Below are positions 26,503 to 35,273 of a stretch of DNA of 64,000 nt, in pieces. The translations under genes and the position numbers were made by a program. The notes beneath the pieces were generated by a model. It saw only the letters and a list, made by a program, of their open reading frames with translations, was not told the origin of the DNA and made no database searches. Each line of letters begins with the position of its first letter. Within the stretch, counting starts at the first letter, position 1. The DNA comes from Bacteroidia bacterium (lineage in GTDB: Bacteria > Bacteroidota > Bacteroidia > DATLTG01): contig JBDTAC010000086.1 of assembly GCA_039924845.1 (NCBI GenBank), forward strand, positions 1-64,000. The letters are read 5' to 3'.

Positions 26503-26517
26503 AACGAATTTAAAATG

Positions 26518-26537
26518 TTTGAAAAATTATTTTTTAA
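26518..26537. repeat. A/T-core palindrome copy
   Basis: TTTGAAAAATTATTTTTTAA lies between the binding-protein gene stop (26548) and the cytochrome gene start (26502). It could act as a transcript end between the two. Confidence 0.55.
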
Positions 26538-26547
26538 AGTCTATTTT

Positions 26548-28323
26548 TTATTTGCTTTTTGTGCTATCCACTACTGATGCAGAAGTTGCTGTTGGTTTTA
26601 TATACACTTCTGAGAAATCTCTGTACAACATCGGATTGGCGTACAAGTTACGAACCCGCCATTGTTCTAAACGGTAATTTTCATCGTACCACAACACCAT
26701 AACAGGTGCATCGTCTATCATAATTTGTTCTGCTTTTTGAAAATCGTCATAACTTTCTTGAGTTGTTTTTGCTTCTTTACCAGCTTCAAACCATTTGTCG
26801 AAATCTGCATTTTTATACCGAGCTGTATTTGGATACGAAGGTTTATCTATGCCATCTGGCACAGTTCCTCCATATAGTGTAGATAAAAATGTTTCAGGAT
26901 CCGGAAAATCGGCAACCCAAGCAGAACGAATAATATCGCCTTTTGCATATTTTGCATCTTGTATAGATTGTTCAAATGAAACAACTTCAAAATCCACATT
27001 TACATTTAATACTTCCTGTAATTCTTTTTGAATTTCAATGGCCACATTGGTATTTTTTGCCCCTCCGCTGTTGAGTTCAATCTTTACAGCTGGAAAATTT
27101 TTCCCATCTGGATAACCAGCTTCTGCCAACAATTTTTTTGCTTTATCAGCATCGTGTGTATAGCCTTTTATTTTTGTAATGTCATATCCTTTGAATGTAG
27201 GAGGGCATATTCCATTTACGCCAGGTCCGTAAGCTTCTCCTTTTAAAACTTCATCAATAATTTTATCGCGATTAATCGCATACGAAAATGCTTGACGTAC
27301 TCTTTTGTCATTGAAAGGTGCGCGTGTTATGTTAAACTCATAGTATTGCGTAACCATTTCCGGAATTCGATCCAATACATATTTTGGAGGTTGTTTTTGA
27401 AAATCTGAAATTTGACTTTCCACAATTTCTTTGATAGATTCGGAAGGCAAGCCTAAAATAAGGTCTGTTTTCCCAGCTTCGAAGGCTTGTAATTCTGCTC
27501 GTTTTGTGGGGAAGGTAAGTATTTCAACAGAATCTAAGAAAGGCAAGATATTTCCGAGCGTATCCGTTCCATGAAAATTAGGATTACGTTTTAAAATAAG
27601 TTGATTGTCTTTTGAAGGCTCTGTGTAAACAAAAGCTCCTGTTCCATTTTTTATTTTAGTACCGTATTTTTCAAGTGCTTCTTTGGCGATGATAAATGCA
27701 CCCGGATTTGTAAGTGTATATAAAAAGGACGAATTTGGTTTGAGTAATTTTATTTGAACGGTGTAATCATCTATTATTTTTACGCCTTCTAAATCATAGG
27801 AAGGTTTTCCTGTTTTGCTATCTTCAAAATATTTGTCGGCACCAGCTACATTATTTTTAAAAGTAGAACCAAAATTGTAATTATCCGGTCCTGCAGTACA
27901 CAATTTTTCAAAAGAATACAATACATCGGAAGCCTTTAGTTCCCGACCTTTTCCGCCTGCAAAGCACGAATCATCTTGAAAATGAATTCCTTTTTTTAAA
28001 TGAAAAGTATAAACCGTTCCTGTTGGATCAAGCTCCCATTTTTCTGCGATGGCAGGAACAATAGTAAGATCCTTCGTATTAAATTTTATCAATCCTTCGT
28101 AAATCTGGTCTGCAATAAAGGCAGAAACTTCATCTGTAATATTATATGGATAAAGCGTTTGAAGCCCTTCGGTTTCTCCTAACTTCAGCGTTCCTCCATA
28201 AATACGGTCGCCTTTAGCCGTTAGTTTAGAGTTGGTATTTTTTGTCCCCGCGCCATTGTTACAAGCGGTTAATAATGTCGCTATAGATAGCGCAAAGAAG
28301 CCGATTTTTTTCATACGTTTCAT
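26548..28323 (-). CDS. ABC transporter substrate-binding lipoprotein, family 5 (peptide/nickel type)
   Basis: About 591 residues from MKRMKKIGFF; the frame is open further up to 28383 but only this start gives a signal sequence (ALSIATLLTAC, lipobox LTAC). Family 5 features: LYPYNITDEVSAFIADQIYEGL, YTFHLKKGIHFQDD, RQAFSYAINRDKIIDEVLKG, and AWVADFPDPETFLSTLYGG. Such proteins bind oligopeptides or similar ligands for an ABC importer. No permease or ATPase gene is near, so it may be an orphan or serve a distant system. A cytochrome lipoprotein gene follows. Confidence 0.9.
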   Translation of the reverse strand: MKRMKKIGFFALSIATLLTACNNGAGTKNTNSKLTAKGDRIYGGTLKLGETEGLQTLYPYNITDEVSAFIADQIYEGLIKFNTKDLTIVPAIAEKWELDPTGTVYTFHLKKGIHFQDDSCFAGGKGRELKASDVLYSFEKLCTAGPDNYNFGSTFKNNVAGADKYFEDSKTGKPSYDLEGVKIIDDYTVQIKLLKPNSSFLYTLTNPGAFIIAKEALEKYGTKIKNGTGAFVYTEPSKDNQLILKRNPNFHGTDTLGNILPFLDSVEILTFPTKRAELQAFEAGKTDLILGLPSESIKEIVESQISDFQKQPPKYVLDRIPEMVTQYYEFNITRAPFNDKRVRQAFSYAINRDKIIDEVLKGEAYGPGVNGICPPTFKGYDITKIKGYTHDADKAKKLLAEAGYPDGKNFPAVKIELNSGGAKNTNVAIEIQKELQEVLNVNVDFEVVSFEQSIQDAKYAKGDIIRSAWVADFPDPETFLSTLYGGTVPDGIDKPSYPNTARYKNADFDKWFEAGKEAKTTQESYDDFQKAEQIMIDDAPVMVLWYDENYRLEQWRVRNLYANPMLYRDFSEVYIKPTATSASVVDSTKSK

Positions 28324-28596
28324 TTTCAGTTTTTCAATCAGTCTGTTAGGCAATGGTTGATGCGCTAAAAAAGCGATTTTCATCTCGCAAGATTACGATT
28401 TCTTTGACAAATGAACAAATGAGTATAAAAAAATCAAAACCAAAAACAGACTAAAGGGCTATAAAACAGGACTAAACAAATTATTTTTCAGTTAAAAAAT
28501 AAAAATATTCATTTTTTGCTTTGATTTTCTAAAATAAGGTTATAATATTGCATCCGAAAAATACAAAACACAAAATTGAACATTAACACGATAAAT

Positions 28597-29388
28597 ATGA
28601 GAAAAGGTTTTTTATCACTGCTGCTTTTAATGCTTGTGGTACCTTTTTGCTCGTACGCCGGAGTGATTGTTTTAGAAGGCAATTATCAAGGAAAAAATTT
28701 GTATGTACAAAATCCCTTTGCCAGCAGCGGAGTGGGTTTTTGTGTAACGCAAGTAACGGTGAATGATCAAGTAACTACGGATGAGATTGCTTCCAGCGCA
28801 TTTGAAATTGATTTTAAAAATCTTCAATTAAAATTAGGCGATAAAGTGGTGGTGAAAATTACACACAAAGATGATTGCATGCCGAAGGTATTAAACTCCG
28901 AAGTATTAAAACCAAAAAGTACGTTTGAAGTAACTTCTATTGCTATTGATAAAAATGGATTGTTAAAATGGAATACAAAAGGAGAAACGGGTAAATTATC
29001 TTATACTGTGGAACAATTTCGTTGGAATAAATGGGTACCCGTTGGCGAAGTCGATGGAATTGGAACAAGTGGAGACAATCAATATTCATTTAAAATTACA
29101 CCACATTCTGGGAAAAACAAATTCCGAGTGAAACAAGTAGATTATACTGGACAACCACGCGTATCACAACCAATCGAATATCAATCAACCGTTCCAGAAG
29201 TAACATTTGCTCCGGCGAAAGTTTCTAAAACAATTGATTTTAGTGATGCCACGATGTATGAAATTTATGATCAATATGGAAACATTGTGAAAAAAGGTTT
29301 CGGGAAACAAATAGATGCATCAAATATGGTGAAGGGCGTTTATTACCTCAATTACGATGATAAAATGGGTAATTTTATTAAAAAATAA
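28597..29388 (+). CDS. Exported protein with a degenerate T9SS-like C-terminal domain
   Basis: A 263-residue protein from MRKGFLSLLLLMLVVPFCSYAG (signal peptide; an ATG seven codons upstream is not needed). Residues 25-100 and 110-205 look like two beta-sandwich domains (for example GLLKWNTKGETGKLSYTVEQ, fibronectin-III-like). The C-terminus MYEIYDQYGNIVKKGFGKQI and VKGVYYLNYDDKMGNFIKK follows the pattern of a T9SS sorting domain without its PNP start, so it may be retained rather than fully exported. Two cysteines near 35 and 85 could pair. No enzymatic motif. Confidence 0.6.
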   Translation: MRKGFLSLLLLMLVVPFCSYAGVIVLEGNYQGKNLYVQNPFASSGVGFCVTQVTVNDQVTTDEIASSAFEIDFKNLQLKLGDKVVVKITHKDDCMPKVLNSEVLKPKSTFEVTSIAIDKNGLLKWNTKGETGKLSYTVEQFRWNKWVPVGEVDGIGTSGDNQYSFKITPHSGKNKFRVKQVDYTGQPRVSQPIEYQSTVPEVTFAPAKVSKTIDFSDATMYEIYDQYGNIVKKGFGKQIDASNMVKGVYYLNYDDKMGNFIKK

Positions 29389-29418
29389 GAATAACCTTTT
29401 GAAAAAATAATTTTTGAT

Positions 29419-29444
29419 AGCCCGAATTTTCGGGTTATTTTTTT
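29419..29444 (+). terminator. Intrinsic terminator
   Basis: A stem CCCGAA / TTCGGG with AG and TT extensions (29419-29436) is followed by a T-run. An A/T-core palindrome copy (about 29398-29416) precedes it, just after the stop of the 28597 gene. Confidence 0.7.
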
Positions 29445-29456
29445 TATACCAAGTAA

Positions 29457-29861
29457 ATGAAAAAAATAGAACACATTGGAATTGCTGTAAAGGACATCGA
29501 AAAATCATCCGATTTATTTGCTAAATTATTCGGTAAAAAAGCTTATAAAAGAGAAAACGTAGCGAGCGAAAATGTGCTCACCGCTTTTTTTCAAACAGGA
29601 AACAGTAAAATAGAATTACTTCAAGCTTTAACAGAAGAAAGTGCCATTGCTCAATTTATCGCCAAAAAGGGCGAAGGCATTCATCACATCGCCTTTGAAG
29701 TGGAAGATATTTATATGGAAATGAAACGCCTCGAAAGCGAAGGCTTTACGCTGCTTTCCGCCGAACCTAAAAAAGGTGCTGACAATAAACTCATTTGCTT
29801 CCTGCATCCAAAATCTACCAACGGCGTATTAATCGAACTGTGTCAGGAAATAAAAAAATAA
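29457..29861 (+). CDS. mce: Methylmalonyl-CoA epimerase
   Basis: A 134-residue vicinal-oxygen-chelate protein that interconverts R- and S-methylmalonyl-CoA. Metal ligands are visible at His6 (KKIEHIGIAV), the GEGIHHIAFEV segment and Glu near the C-terminus (VLIELCQE); the length is typical. It supports propionate and odd-chain or branched-chain degradation. The mutase and carboxylase genes are not in the window. It starts 13 bases after a terminator, so it has its own promoter or relies on read-through. Confidence 0.92.
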   Translation: MKKIEHIGIAVKDIEKSSDLFAKLFGKKAYKRENVASENVLTAFFQTGNSKIELLQALTEESAIAQFIAKKGEGIHHIAFEVEDIYMEMKRLESEGFTLLSAEPKKGADNKLICFLHPKSTNGVLIELCQEIKK

Positions 29862-29879
29862 ACGTTCAAAACCAATTCT

Positions 29880-30018
29880 GAAAAATTATTTTTTGTTGGG
29901 CGTTTCCGCAAGCGGTCGGGCTTTTCGTTACAAGTCCTCATTGCGCTTCACTTCATTGCGGGCTTTTCACTGCAATCCCTAACGCAAAATCTCCTTCTGA
30001 AAAATTATTTTTTTGAAG
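29880..30018. repeat. 139-bp dispersed repeat, copy A
   Basis: A 139-bp block that begins and ends with an A/T-core palindrome (GAAAAATTATTTTTTG). Between these lies a G+C-richer stretch that reads TTTCCGCAAGCGGTCGGGCT and so on. By eye it differs from copy B (32562-32700) at three positions. It lies between mce and the CHRD gene. A further shared block (TTTTTTGCTCCGAAAAATTA) follows at 30036. Confidence 0.85.
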
Positions 30019-30153
30019 GAGTTTTTTTAAGCTATTTTTTGCTCCGAAAAATTATTTTTTTAACTAAATAATCGCTTCTAAAAATCCAATCCGTTTTTTT
30101 TCTCGTATGTGGTGATATAAGTTTTTAATTTTTAACCTAAAATCTACAAAAAA

Positions 30154-32016
30154 ATGAGAAAAATTACAAAAATAATGATCGTAGTTGCAAGTGCGCTATT
30201 GTCATTGAATGTAGGAGCGCAAGGCTTAAGCAGCAGATTGCTGGTTACCGCGAATCTTACAGGAGCACAAGAAACCCCATCTGTTGCAACGTCGGCATCA
30301 GGAGTTGCCAGTTTTATGCTGAATCCAACACAAGATACCATGTGTGTGAGTATGGCGTTTAACGGACTAAGTGGTGCTATTACAGGAGTTCACGTTCATG
30401 TAGGAACTCCAGGTGTTGCAGGTGGTGTTATCACTAACCTGACTCCTTCTGTAACGGGAAATCAGCTTCATGCTTTTTTAACAGGAGCAAATTTAACATC
30501 GGCAATGGTGGCAAATTATTTGGCGGGTAATTATTATGTAAACGTACACACAGCTGCTAATCCAAATGGGGAAATCAGAGGACAATTAAATTTAGAATCG
30601 GATTACAATTACACCATTAACGCAAATGGCGCACAAGAAACACCTTCAGTAACTACATCAGCGTATGCTTTTGGATCCATTCATTTAAGTCAAGATCAAA
30701 CTGTATTAACGCTTAACTTGATTGCAAACGGATTAAGCGGAAGCATCACAGGAGCGCATCTTCATTACGGAAAAGTGGGTGTTGCAGGTGGTGTTGCTAT
30801 TAATTTTTCATCCGATGTATTCGGAAACATTGTAAGTGGAAACGTTAAAACAACTCCTGCTTTCTTAGATAGTTTGGCGATTGGACATGTTTATTTTAAT
30901 ATTCACACAGCTGCTAACCCTGGTGGAGAAATCAGAGGACAAGTTTTGACGAATACAACTCTTTCTTTTGATGCCATTATGCAAGGTTCAAACGAAGTTC
31001 CTTCAGTTACAACAAGTGCCGTAGCCATTGCCAATTTGCAATTAAATACTGCGATGGATACTTTATGGATAAATGGTGTTGCAACAGGATTAAGCGGAAA
31101 AATAACAGGATTGCATTTACATTCAGGAGCAGTGGGTGTTGCAGGCGGCGTATTGGAAAACTTTTCAACGGATACTTCCGGACAACGTTTCTCAGGATAT
31201 GTAGCAGGCTCAGCAAACATTACCAATGCTATTGTACAAGCTATGTTAGAAGGATTAACTTATGTAAACATTCATACCGTAGCTAATCCAAATGGAGAAA
31301 TTAGAGGGCAGGTATACGAATACGCCCGACAAGGATTTACCATTACTGGAGATGGCGCACAAGAAACTCCTTCTGTTACAACCAATGCTTACGGAATAGG
31401 AAGTGTTTCTATTGACGTAGCGGGGACAAGTGCTCACTACATGGTTGCGGTGAATAATTTGAGCGGAGCTTTATCAGCCGCACATTTTCATCAAGGTACG
31501 GCAGGAAATGCAGGAGGCGTACTTTATACAATTCCTACTTTTATGCCTGCTGCGAATGCTAACAGTACTGCCGTTGGTTTTTGGACAGACAGCACAGCTA
31601 CTACCCCTTTCACGACAACCATCGCCAATTATTTTTTCAGCGGGGATGTTTATTTGAACGCCCATACAGCTGCTGATCCGAATGGAGAAATGAGAGGACA
31701 ACTTATTTTTGGTTCACAATGCTCCAGTGGTGGTTTGGGAATTGCTGAAAATTTAATTATGCCCGAATCATTTAACGTATATCCAAATCCAAGTAACGGC
31801 TTGTTTAACATCGCATTAAATGCAAACCAAGCGTATAGCAATGGTTTCGTAAAAGTGTATAATTTACTCGGACAACAAGTTTTTTCTGAAACAGTAATTG
31901 TTTTAAAAGGGCAAAATAATTATTCTTTAGATATATCTAAATTGAATAGCGGAATTTATATGATCAGCATTCAAGAAGGTTCAAAAGAAGTAACGCAACG
32001 CATTATCAAAAATTAA
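30154..32016 (+). CDS. Four-CHRD-domain secreted protein with T9SS sorting domain
   Basis: A 620-residue protein with signal peptide (ending VGAQG). Four CHRD (chordin-type) domains follow, each opening with GAQETPSV or GSNEVPSV and closing with VHTAANPNGEIRGQL; approximate spans are 30-148, 150-266, 270-385 and 393-515. A T9SS type A tail comes last (FNVYPNPSNGLFNIAL ... VKVYNLLGQQVFSETV ... YMISIQEG, end QRIIKN). CHRD domains occur on secreted proteins of many bacteria; their function is unknown. A strong terminator follows. Confidence 0.88.
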   Translation: MRKITKIMIVVASALLSLNVGAQGLSSRLLVTANLTGAQETPSVATSASGVASFMLNPTQDTMCVSMAFNGLSGAITGVHVHVGTPGVAGGVITNLTPSVTGNQLHAFLTGANLTSAMVANYLAGNYYVNVHTAANPNGEIRGQLNLESDYNYTINANGAQETPSVTTSAYAFGSIHLSQDQTVLTLNLIANGLSGSITGAHLHYGKVGVAGGVAINFSSDVFGNIVSGNVKTTPAFLDSLAIGHVYFNIHTAANPGGEIRGQVLTNTTLSFDAIMQGSNEVPSVTTSAVAIANLQLNTAMDTLWINGVATGLSGKITGLHLHSGAVGVAGGVLENFSTDTSGQRFSGYVAGSANITNAIVQAMLEGLTYVNIHTVANPNGEIRGQVYEYARQGFTITGDGAQETPSVTTNAYGIGSVSIDVAGTSAHYMVAVNNLSGALSAAHFHQGTAGNAGGVLYTIPTFMPAANANSTAVGFWTDSTATTPFTTTIANYFFSGDVYLNAHTAADPNGEMRGQLIFGSQCSSGGLGIAENLIMPESFNVYPNPSNGLFNIALNANQAYSNGFVKVYNLLGQQVFSETVIVLKGQNNYSLDISKLNSGIYMISIQEGSKEVTQRIIKN

Positions 32017-32059
32017 TTTTAAAGGTTAGTTTTAATTAATTTCAGACGTTTTCTGAACG

Positions 32060-32088
32060 AAAAGAGGCGGGGAAACCTGCCTCTTTTT
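32060..32088 (+). terminator. Intrinsic terminator of the CHRD gene
   Basis: A 12-bp stem (AAAAGAGGCGGG, loop GAAA, CCTGCCTCTTTT) with one wobble pair, then a T-run; 44 bases after the stop codon. Confidence 0.85.
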
Positions 32089-32164
32089 ATAAAACCAAGC
32101 AACTTAATTTTTCGTATATTATCTCTGAAAAAGAAAAGAATTTCAATTTCAAAAAAATAATTTC

Positions 32165-32557
32165 ATGAAACGATTTTTTACAACTGTTCTGATTGCGATT
32201 GCCGTATTTTTGATGCACGCTTGTACCAATCACAAAGCAGACCTGCCGCAGCCAATAAACCAAACCAATACATTGGTGAGTTATAAAAACGATATTCATC
32301 CACTTATAGTAACGTATTGCTACGGACAAGGAACGCAAACTTGCCACGTAACTCCCTCTAATCAAGGCTCGAATGGCGATTTTACAACCTATGCTGGTTT
32401 GTATGCAAAAGTACAAAACGGGAGTTTGAAAGTTCGCGTTTTTCAAACAAATGGAGGGATGCCACCTTCCTATTCATCTGGACCGACTTCGCTTACGCCA
32501 CAAGATTTAGCAAAATTTAAAACCTGGGTACTTACCGAAGGCGCTCCTAATAATTGA
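32165..32557 (+). CDS. Small lipoprotein with a cytochrome-like domain
   Basis: A 130-residue protein with lipoprotein signal (LIAIAVFLMHAC, acylated Cys near residue 20). It resembles the small domain YKNDIHPLIVTYC ... CHV ... GDFTTYAGL that in related proteins carries C-x-x-C-H for heme c. Here the two cysteines are separated by seven residues (CYGQGTQTCH), so ordinary covalent heme attachment is doubtful. GGMPPSYSSGP supplies a possible methionine ligand. It may be an inactive or altered cytochrome-like domain. The stop is followed after four bases by repeat copy B. Confidence 0.6.
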   Translation: MKRFFTTVLIAIAVFLMHACTNHKADLPQPINQTNTLVSYKNDIHPLIVTYCYGQGTQTCHVTPSNQGSNGDFTTYAGLYAKVQNGSLKVRVFQTNGGMPPSYSSGPTSLTPQDLAKFKTWVLTEGAPNN

Positions 32558-32561
32558 ATCG

Positions 32562-32700
32562 GAAAAATTATTTTTTGTTGGACGTTTCCGCAAGCGGTCG
32601 GGCTTTTCGTTACAAGTCCTCATTGCTCTTCACTTCATTGCGGGCTTTTCACTGCAATCCCTAACGCAAAGTCTCCTTCTGAAAAATTATTTTTTTGAAG
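32562..32700. repeat. 139-bp dispersed repeat, copy B
   Basis: Same length as copy A, with three differences found by eye. Its right end overlaps the last codons and the stop codon (32687-32689) of ctaA. A further palindrome at about 32714-32732 lies inside ctaA. Confidence 0.85.
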
Positions 32701-33745
32701 CCGTTTTTTGCTCCGAAAAATTATTTTTTGAAACGCGCAATTGATGGATAAAAAATAAAGTGGCTGCAAATAAAAAGAAAGCGCCCGTTTGATGCAAAAC
32801 CGCAATCACCACAGGAACAGAATAAATCAGCGTTAATACGCCCAATAAAAATTGACAACAAACAATAATAAGCAACGTATTTGCTGCTTTTTTTTGCAAA
32901 GTCGTCAACACTAATTTTCTGGATTTCAGCCAAACAGAAATCACCAAAATAACCACCAAATAAGCGTTGTAGCGATGTATAAATTGTACACCCGGAATAC
33001 CTTCCGTAAAATTTTTATACCACGGACTCAATGCCGTTACGCCATTATCAATCCATTGATTGCCCATTTTCGGAAACGTAGGATCAAAATAACCGGCTCG
33101 CAAACCCGCTACAAATGCGCCGTACATAATTTGTATCACCAATACTCCGAATAAAACGAATGCTAAATTTCGTAAGCTGATTAATTTTTTATCTCGATTA
33201 AAATGATTCGGAAAAATTTCGTCGAGTGCCACCCAAAACGTAAATCCAAAAACCGTAAACGCACTTAATAAATGCGCTGCCAGCCGATAATGACTTACGT
33301 GTGGATTTTTTATTAAGCCGCTGCTCACCATGTACCAGCCCAATAATCCTTGCAAAGCGCCCATCACTACAATAATTAATAATTTGTAAAGTAAGGGCTT
33401 CGAAAATTTTTTTTTCAAAAGGAAATAAAAAAATGGTATGATAAAAACAATTCCGATAATACGCCCCAAACTACGATGCGCATATTCCCACCAAAAAATA
33501 CTTTTAAAATCATTCAACGTAAATTGATTGTTAATTAATTTGAATTCGGGAGTTTGTTTGTAGATATTGAAATGATCTTGCCATTGAGCTTCCGTCACAG
33601 GCGGCGTTGTTCCCATAAACGACCAATCTGCGATAGATAATCCGGAGTGTGTTAAACGCGTAATGCCGCCGATAACGACCATTAAATAAATTAGCAAACA
33701 GCCACTAAACAACCATATAATAATTGGTCTTTTCGTTTTATCCAT
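32687..33745 (-). CDS. ctaA: Heme A synthase (CtaA/COX15 type)
   Basis: A 352-residue inner-membrane protein that oxidises heme O to heme A for cytochrome oxidase. The four heme histidines are in EYAHRSLGRIIG, SHYRLAAHLLSAF, QFIHRYNAYLV and AVLHQTGAFFLF, with eight membrane helices. The start is MDKTKRPIIIW at 33745; the frame upstream is partly palindrome sequence. The last codons read VSKNNFSEQKTASKK, entirely from two palindromic repeats, so the C-terminus appears to have been rewritten by repeat copy B and its neighbour. ctaB and oxidase genes are not seen. Confidence 0.92.
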   Translation of the reverse strand: MDKTKRPIIIWLFSGCLLIYLMVVIGGITRLTHSGLSIADWSFMGTTPPVTEAQWQDHFNIYKQTPEFKLINNQFTLNDFKSIFWWEYAHRSLGRIIGIVFIIPFFYFLLKKKFSKPLLYKLLIIVVMGALQGLLGWYMVSSGLIKNPHVSHYRLAAHLLSAFTVFGFTFWVALDEIFPNHFNRDKKLISLRNLAFVLFGVLVIQIMYGAFVAGLRAGYFDPTFPKMGNQWIDNGVTALSPWYKNFTEGIPGVQFIHRYNAYLVVILVISVWLKSRKLVLTTLQKKAANTLLIIVCCQFLLGVLTLIYSVPVVIAVLHQTGAFFLFAATLFFIHQLRVSKNNFSEQKTASKK

Positions 33746-33770
33746 CTTCGAAAAATTATTTTTTTGAAAG
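33746..33770. repeat. A/T-core palindrome upstream of ctaA
   Basis: CTTCGAAAAATTATTTTTTT then GAAAG; it abuts the ctaA start codon (33743-33745) and forms the whole immediate leader. Confidence 0.65.
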
Positions 33771-33832
33771 GCAAAAATACGAATTGTTATTATAGCTGAT
33801 TTTATTTTTTGAAGAGAAAAGTCTGGCGCATA

Positions 33833-33867
33833 AAAAAGCCGCAATTAAAATTTAATTACGGCTTTTT
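33833..33867. terminator. Hairpin terminator between ctaA and the 33886 gene
   Basis: A 17-bp stem with one mismatch (AAAAAGCCGCAATTAAA against its complement with CGTAATT) and runs of A and T at the two ends. It serves the small minus-strand gene at 33886-34128, which reads toward it. Confidence 0.75.
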
Positions 33868-33885
33868 CTATGACAGTTATAATTA

Positions 33886-34128
33886 TTATTTATCGTCTCC
33901 TCTTCCTGTTGCAGCAATTTTGGGTATAACATTGTGCTTAGGAGGATTGTTGGTAGCCTCCTTGTCGGCAGTTTTCAATTCTTGCTTAGGAGCTAGAGTT
34001 TGCTTATCAGTTGCTACTGTTGTGCTTTTAGAGTTAGGAGCAATACTTGGCTTTTCTTGATTCTGTTGCGCAAAAGCACTAACTGAAAAAGCGAGAACGA
34101 AAAATGTTATACAAATAGCTTTCATCAT
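33886..34128 (-). CDS. Small secreted low-complexity protein
   Basis: An 80-residue protein with a signal peptide (ITFFVLAFSVSAFAQ) and a mature part of about 58 residues rich in Lys, Thr, Ala and Pro (APNSKSTTVATDKQTLAPKQ). It has no cysteines and no recognisable fold. It follows the collagen-like gene by 8 bases on the same strand and a terminator lies beyond it, so the two are probably co-transcribed. Function unknown; it might act with the collagen-like protein. Confidence 0.55.
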   Translation of the reverse strand: MMKAICITFFVLAFSVSAFAQQNQEKPSIAPNSKSTTVATDKQTLAPKQELKTADKEATNNPPKHNVIPKIAATGRGDDK

Positions 34129-34136
34129 TTTTATTT

Positions 34137-35174
34137 TTATTGGTTAAACACCGTAATTGTGCAATGCTCTTGGTCTGGAAAAGACACGTTATAAATAGCT
34201 ACTCCAGGTGTTCCTGTTATGGCAACTGTTTCATACTGTAAGGTCATCGTGTTGTTCACTCCTGTGTTTACAGCAACTGTTTTACTGAAGGAGACACACC
34301 ACTCTGTGATAGAAGCTCCTCCAAATGAATCATACACTCCTGCATTATCAGAAGTACCTCCCACGGACACACCATTAATTAAAATCCGAAAAGAAACCTG
34401 ACTCATACTACCAGTATATGCCAAGCCAGAAGCAGTGATGGTTACATAAGTTGTTCCTTTTGTGGGAGTAAAATTAATCGTAGCTAAATTTGGAACGGTT
34501 GTCCAGGCGGTGGTCGTCATTAAATTATCCCCAGTTTGTGTAGCCGACAAAATAGTTGCAATTGCTCCCGTCGGACCTGTTGGTCCAGTAGCACCATTTG
34601 TTCCATTTGTTCCATTAGCACCATTTGTTCCATTTGTTCCATTAGTCCCGTTTGTTCCATTGGTACCAGCTGTTCCTGTCGCACCCGTCGCACCATTAGT
34701 TCCGTTTGTACCATTCGTACCAGCTGTTCCAGTCGCACCTGTTGGTCCAGCAGGTCCAGTAGCACCCGTCGCACCAGTAGGTCCTGTTGCGCCAGCAGTT
34801 CCAATACCTGTTGCACCAGTTGCGCCAGTTGCGCCTGGTGCACCCGCAGGACCTGTCGGTCCGACAGAACCTGAAGTGGCATTGCAAAGAGAAACCCATT
34901 TAGGAATAACTGCATTCCAATAAAAGAAACAAGCAGAATCAGTATCATATACCAACAAGGCATTTGCTGGTGTTACAATAGCCAAACGTTGAACTGCTGT
35001 CATTCTGGGAACAAGCATCCCTTGTGAAGAAGATTTTAATTCTAAAATAGAAGTAGGTGCCGGTGCACTTGTACCGATACCCACATTGTTTTGAGCGTTT
35101 ATGTTTGTAGTGGAAAAACATCCTACAATAATTGCGAAAAACAAAACGATGTGATTAGTAATTATTTTTTTCAT
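34137..35174 (-). CDS. Collagen-like secreted protein with a C1q-like C-terminal domain
   Basis: A 345-residue protein. It has a signal peptide (ending NINAQ), then an NVGIGTSAP...SILELKS segment typical of Bacteroidota fibre and tail proteins, then about 32 Gly-X-Y triplets (residues about 104-205) with one break at GIG, and a C-terminal beta-rich domain of about 140 residues ([20 protein letters not shown]) that may be C1q/TNF-like and drive trimerisation. Many triplets are GTN and GAT, so the helix is Thr-rich and proline-poor; without hydroxyproline, Thr glycosylation may stabilise it. It is probably a surface fibre. The gene at 33886 lies downstream. Confidence 0.82.
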   Translation of the reverse strand: MKKIITNHIVLFFAIIVGCFSTTNINAQNNVGIGTSAPAPTSILELKSSSQGMLVPRMTAVQRLAIVTPANALLVYDTDSACFFYWNAVIPKWVSLCNATSGSVGPTGPAGAPGATGATGATGIGTAGATGPTGATGATGPAGPTGATGTAGTNGTNGTNGATGATGTAGTNGTNGTNGTNGTNGANGTNGTNGATGPTGPTGAIATILSATQTGDNLMTTTAWTTVPNLATINFTPTKGTTYVTITASGLAYTGSMSQVSFRILINGVSVGGTSDNAGVYDSFGGASITEWCVSFSKTVAVNTGVNNTMTLQYETVAITGTPGVAIYNVSFPDQEHCTITVFNQ

Positions 35175-35273
35175 AAAGAGAGAAATTAAAGATTAATAAA
35201 TCTTATTCTAAGAACACATAAAAATATACTGGTAACAAAGATATAACCTTTTTTGAATAAAAAAAATTTTTGT

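Noticed and set aside
29569-29582. GTAGCGAGCG phrase as another RAYT hairpin
   Set aside because: It lies inside the epimerase gene, has no inverted partner and is short enough to arise by chance.
34462-34963. Long frames opposite or shifted to the collagen-like gene
   Set aside because: They come from the Gly-X-Y codon periodicity and give proline/valine or serine/cysteine low-complexity products.
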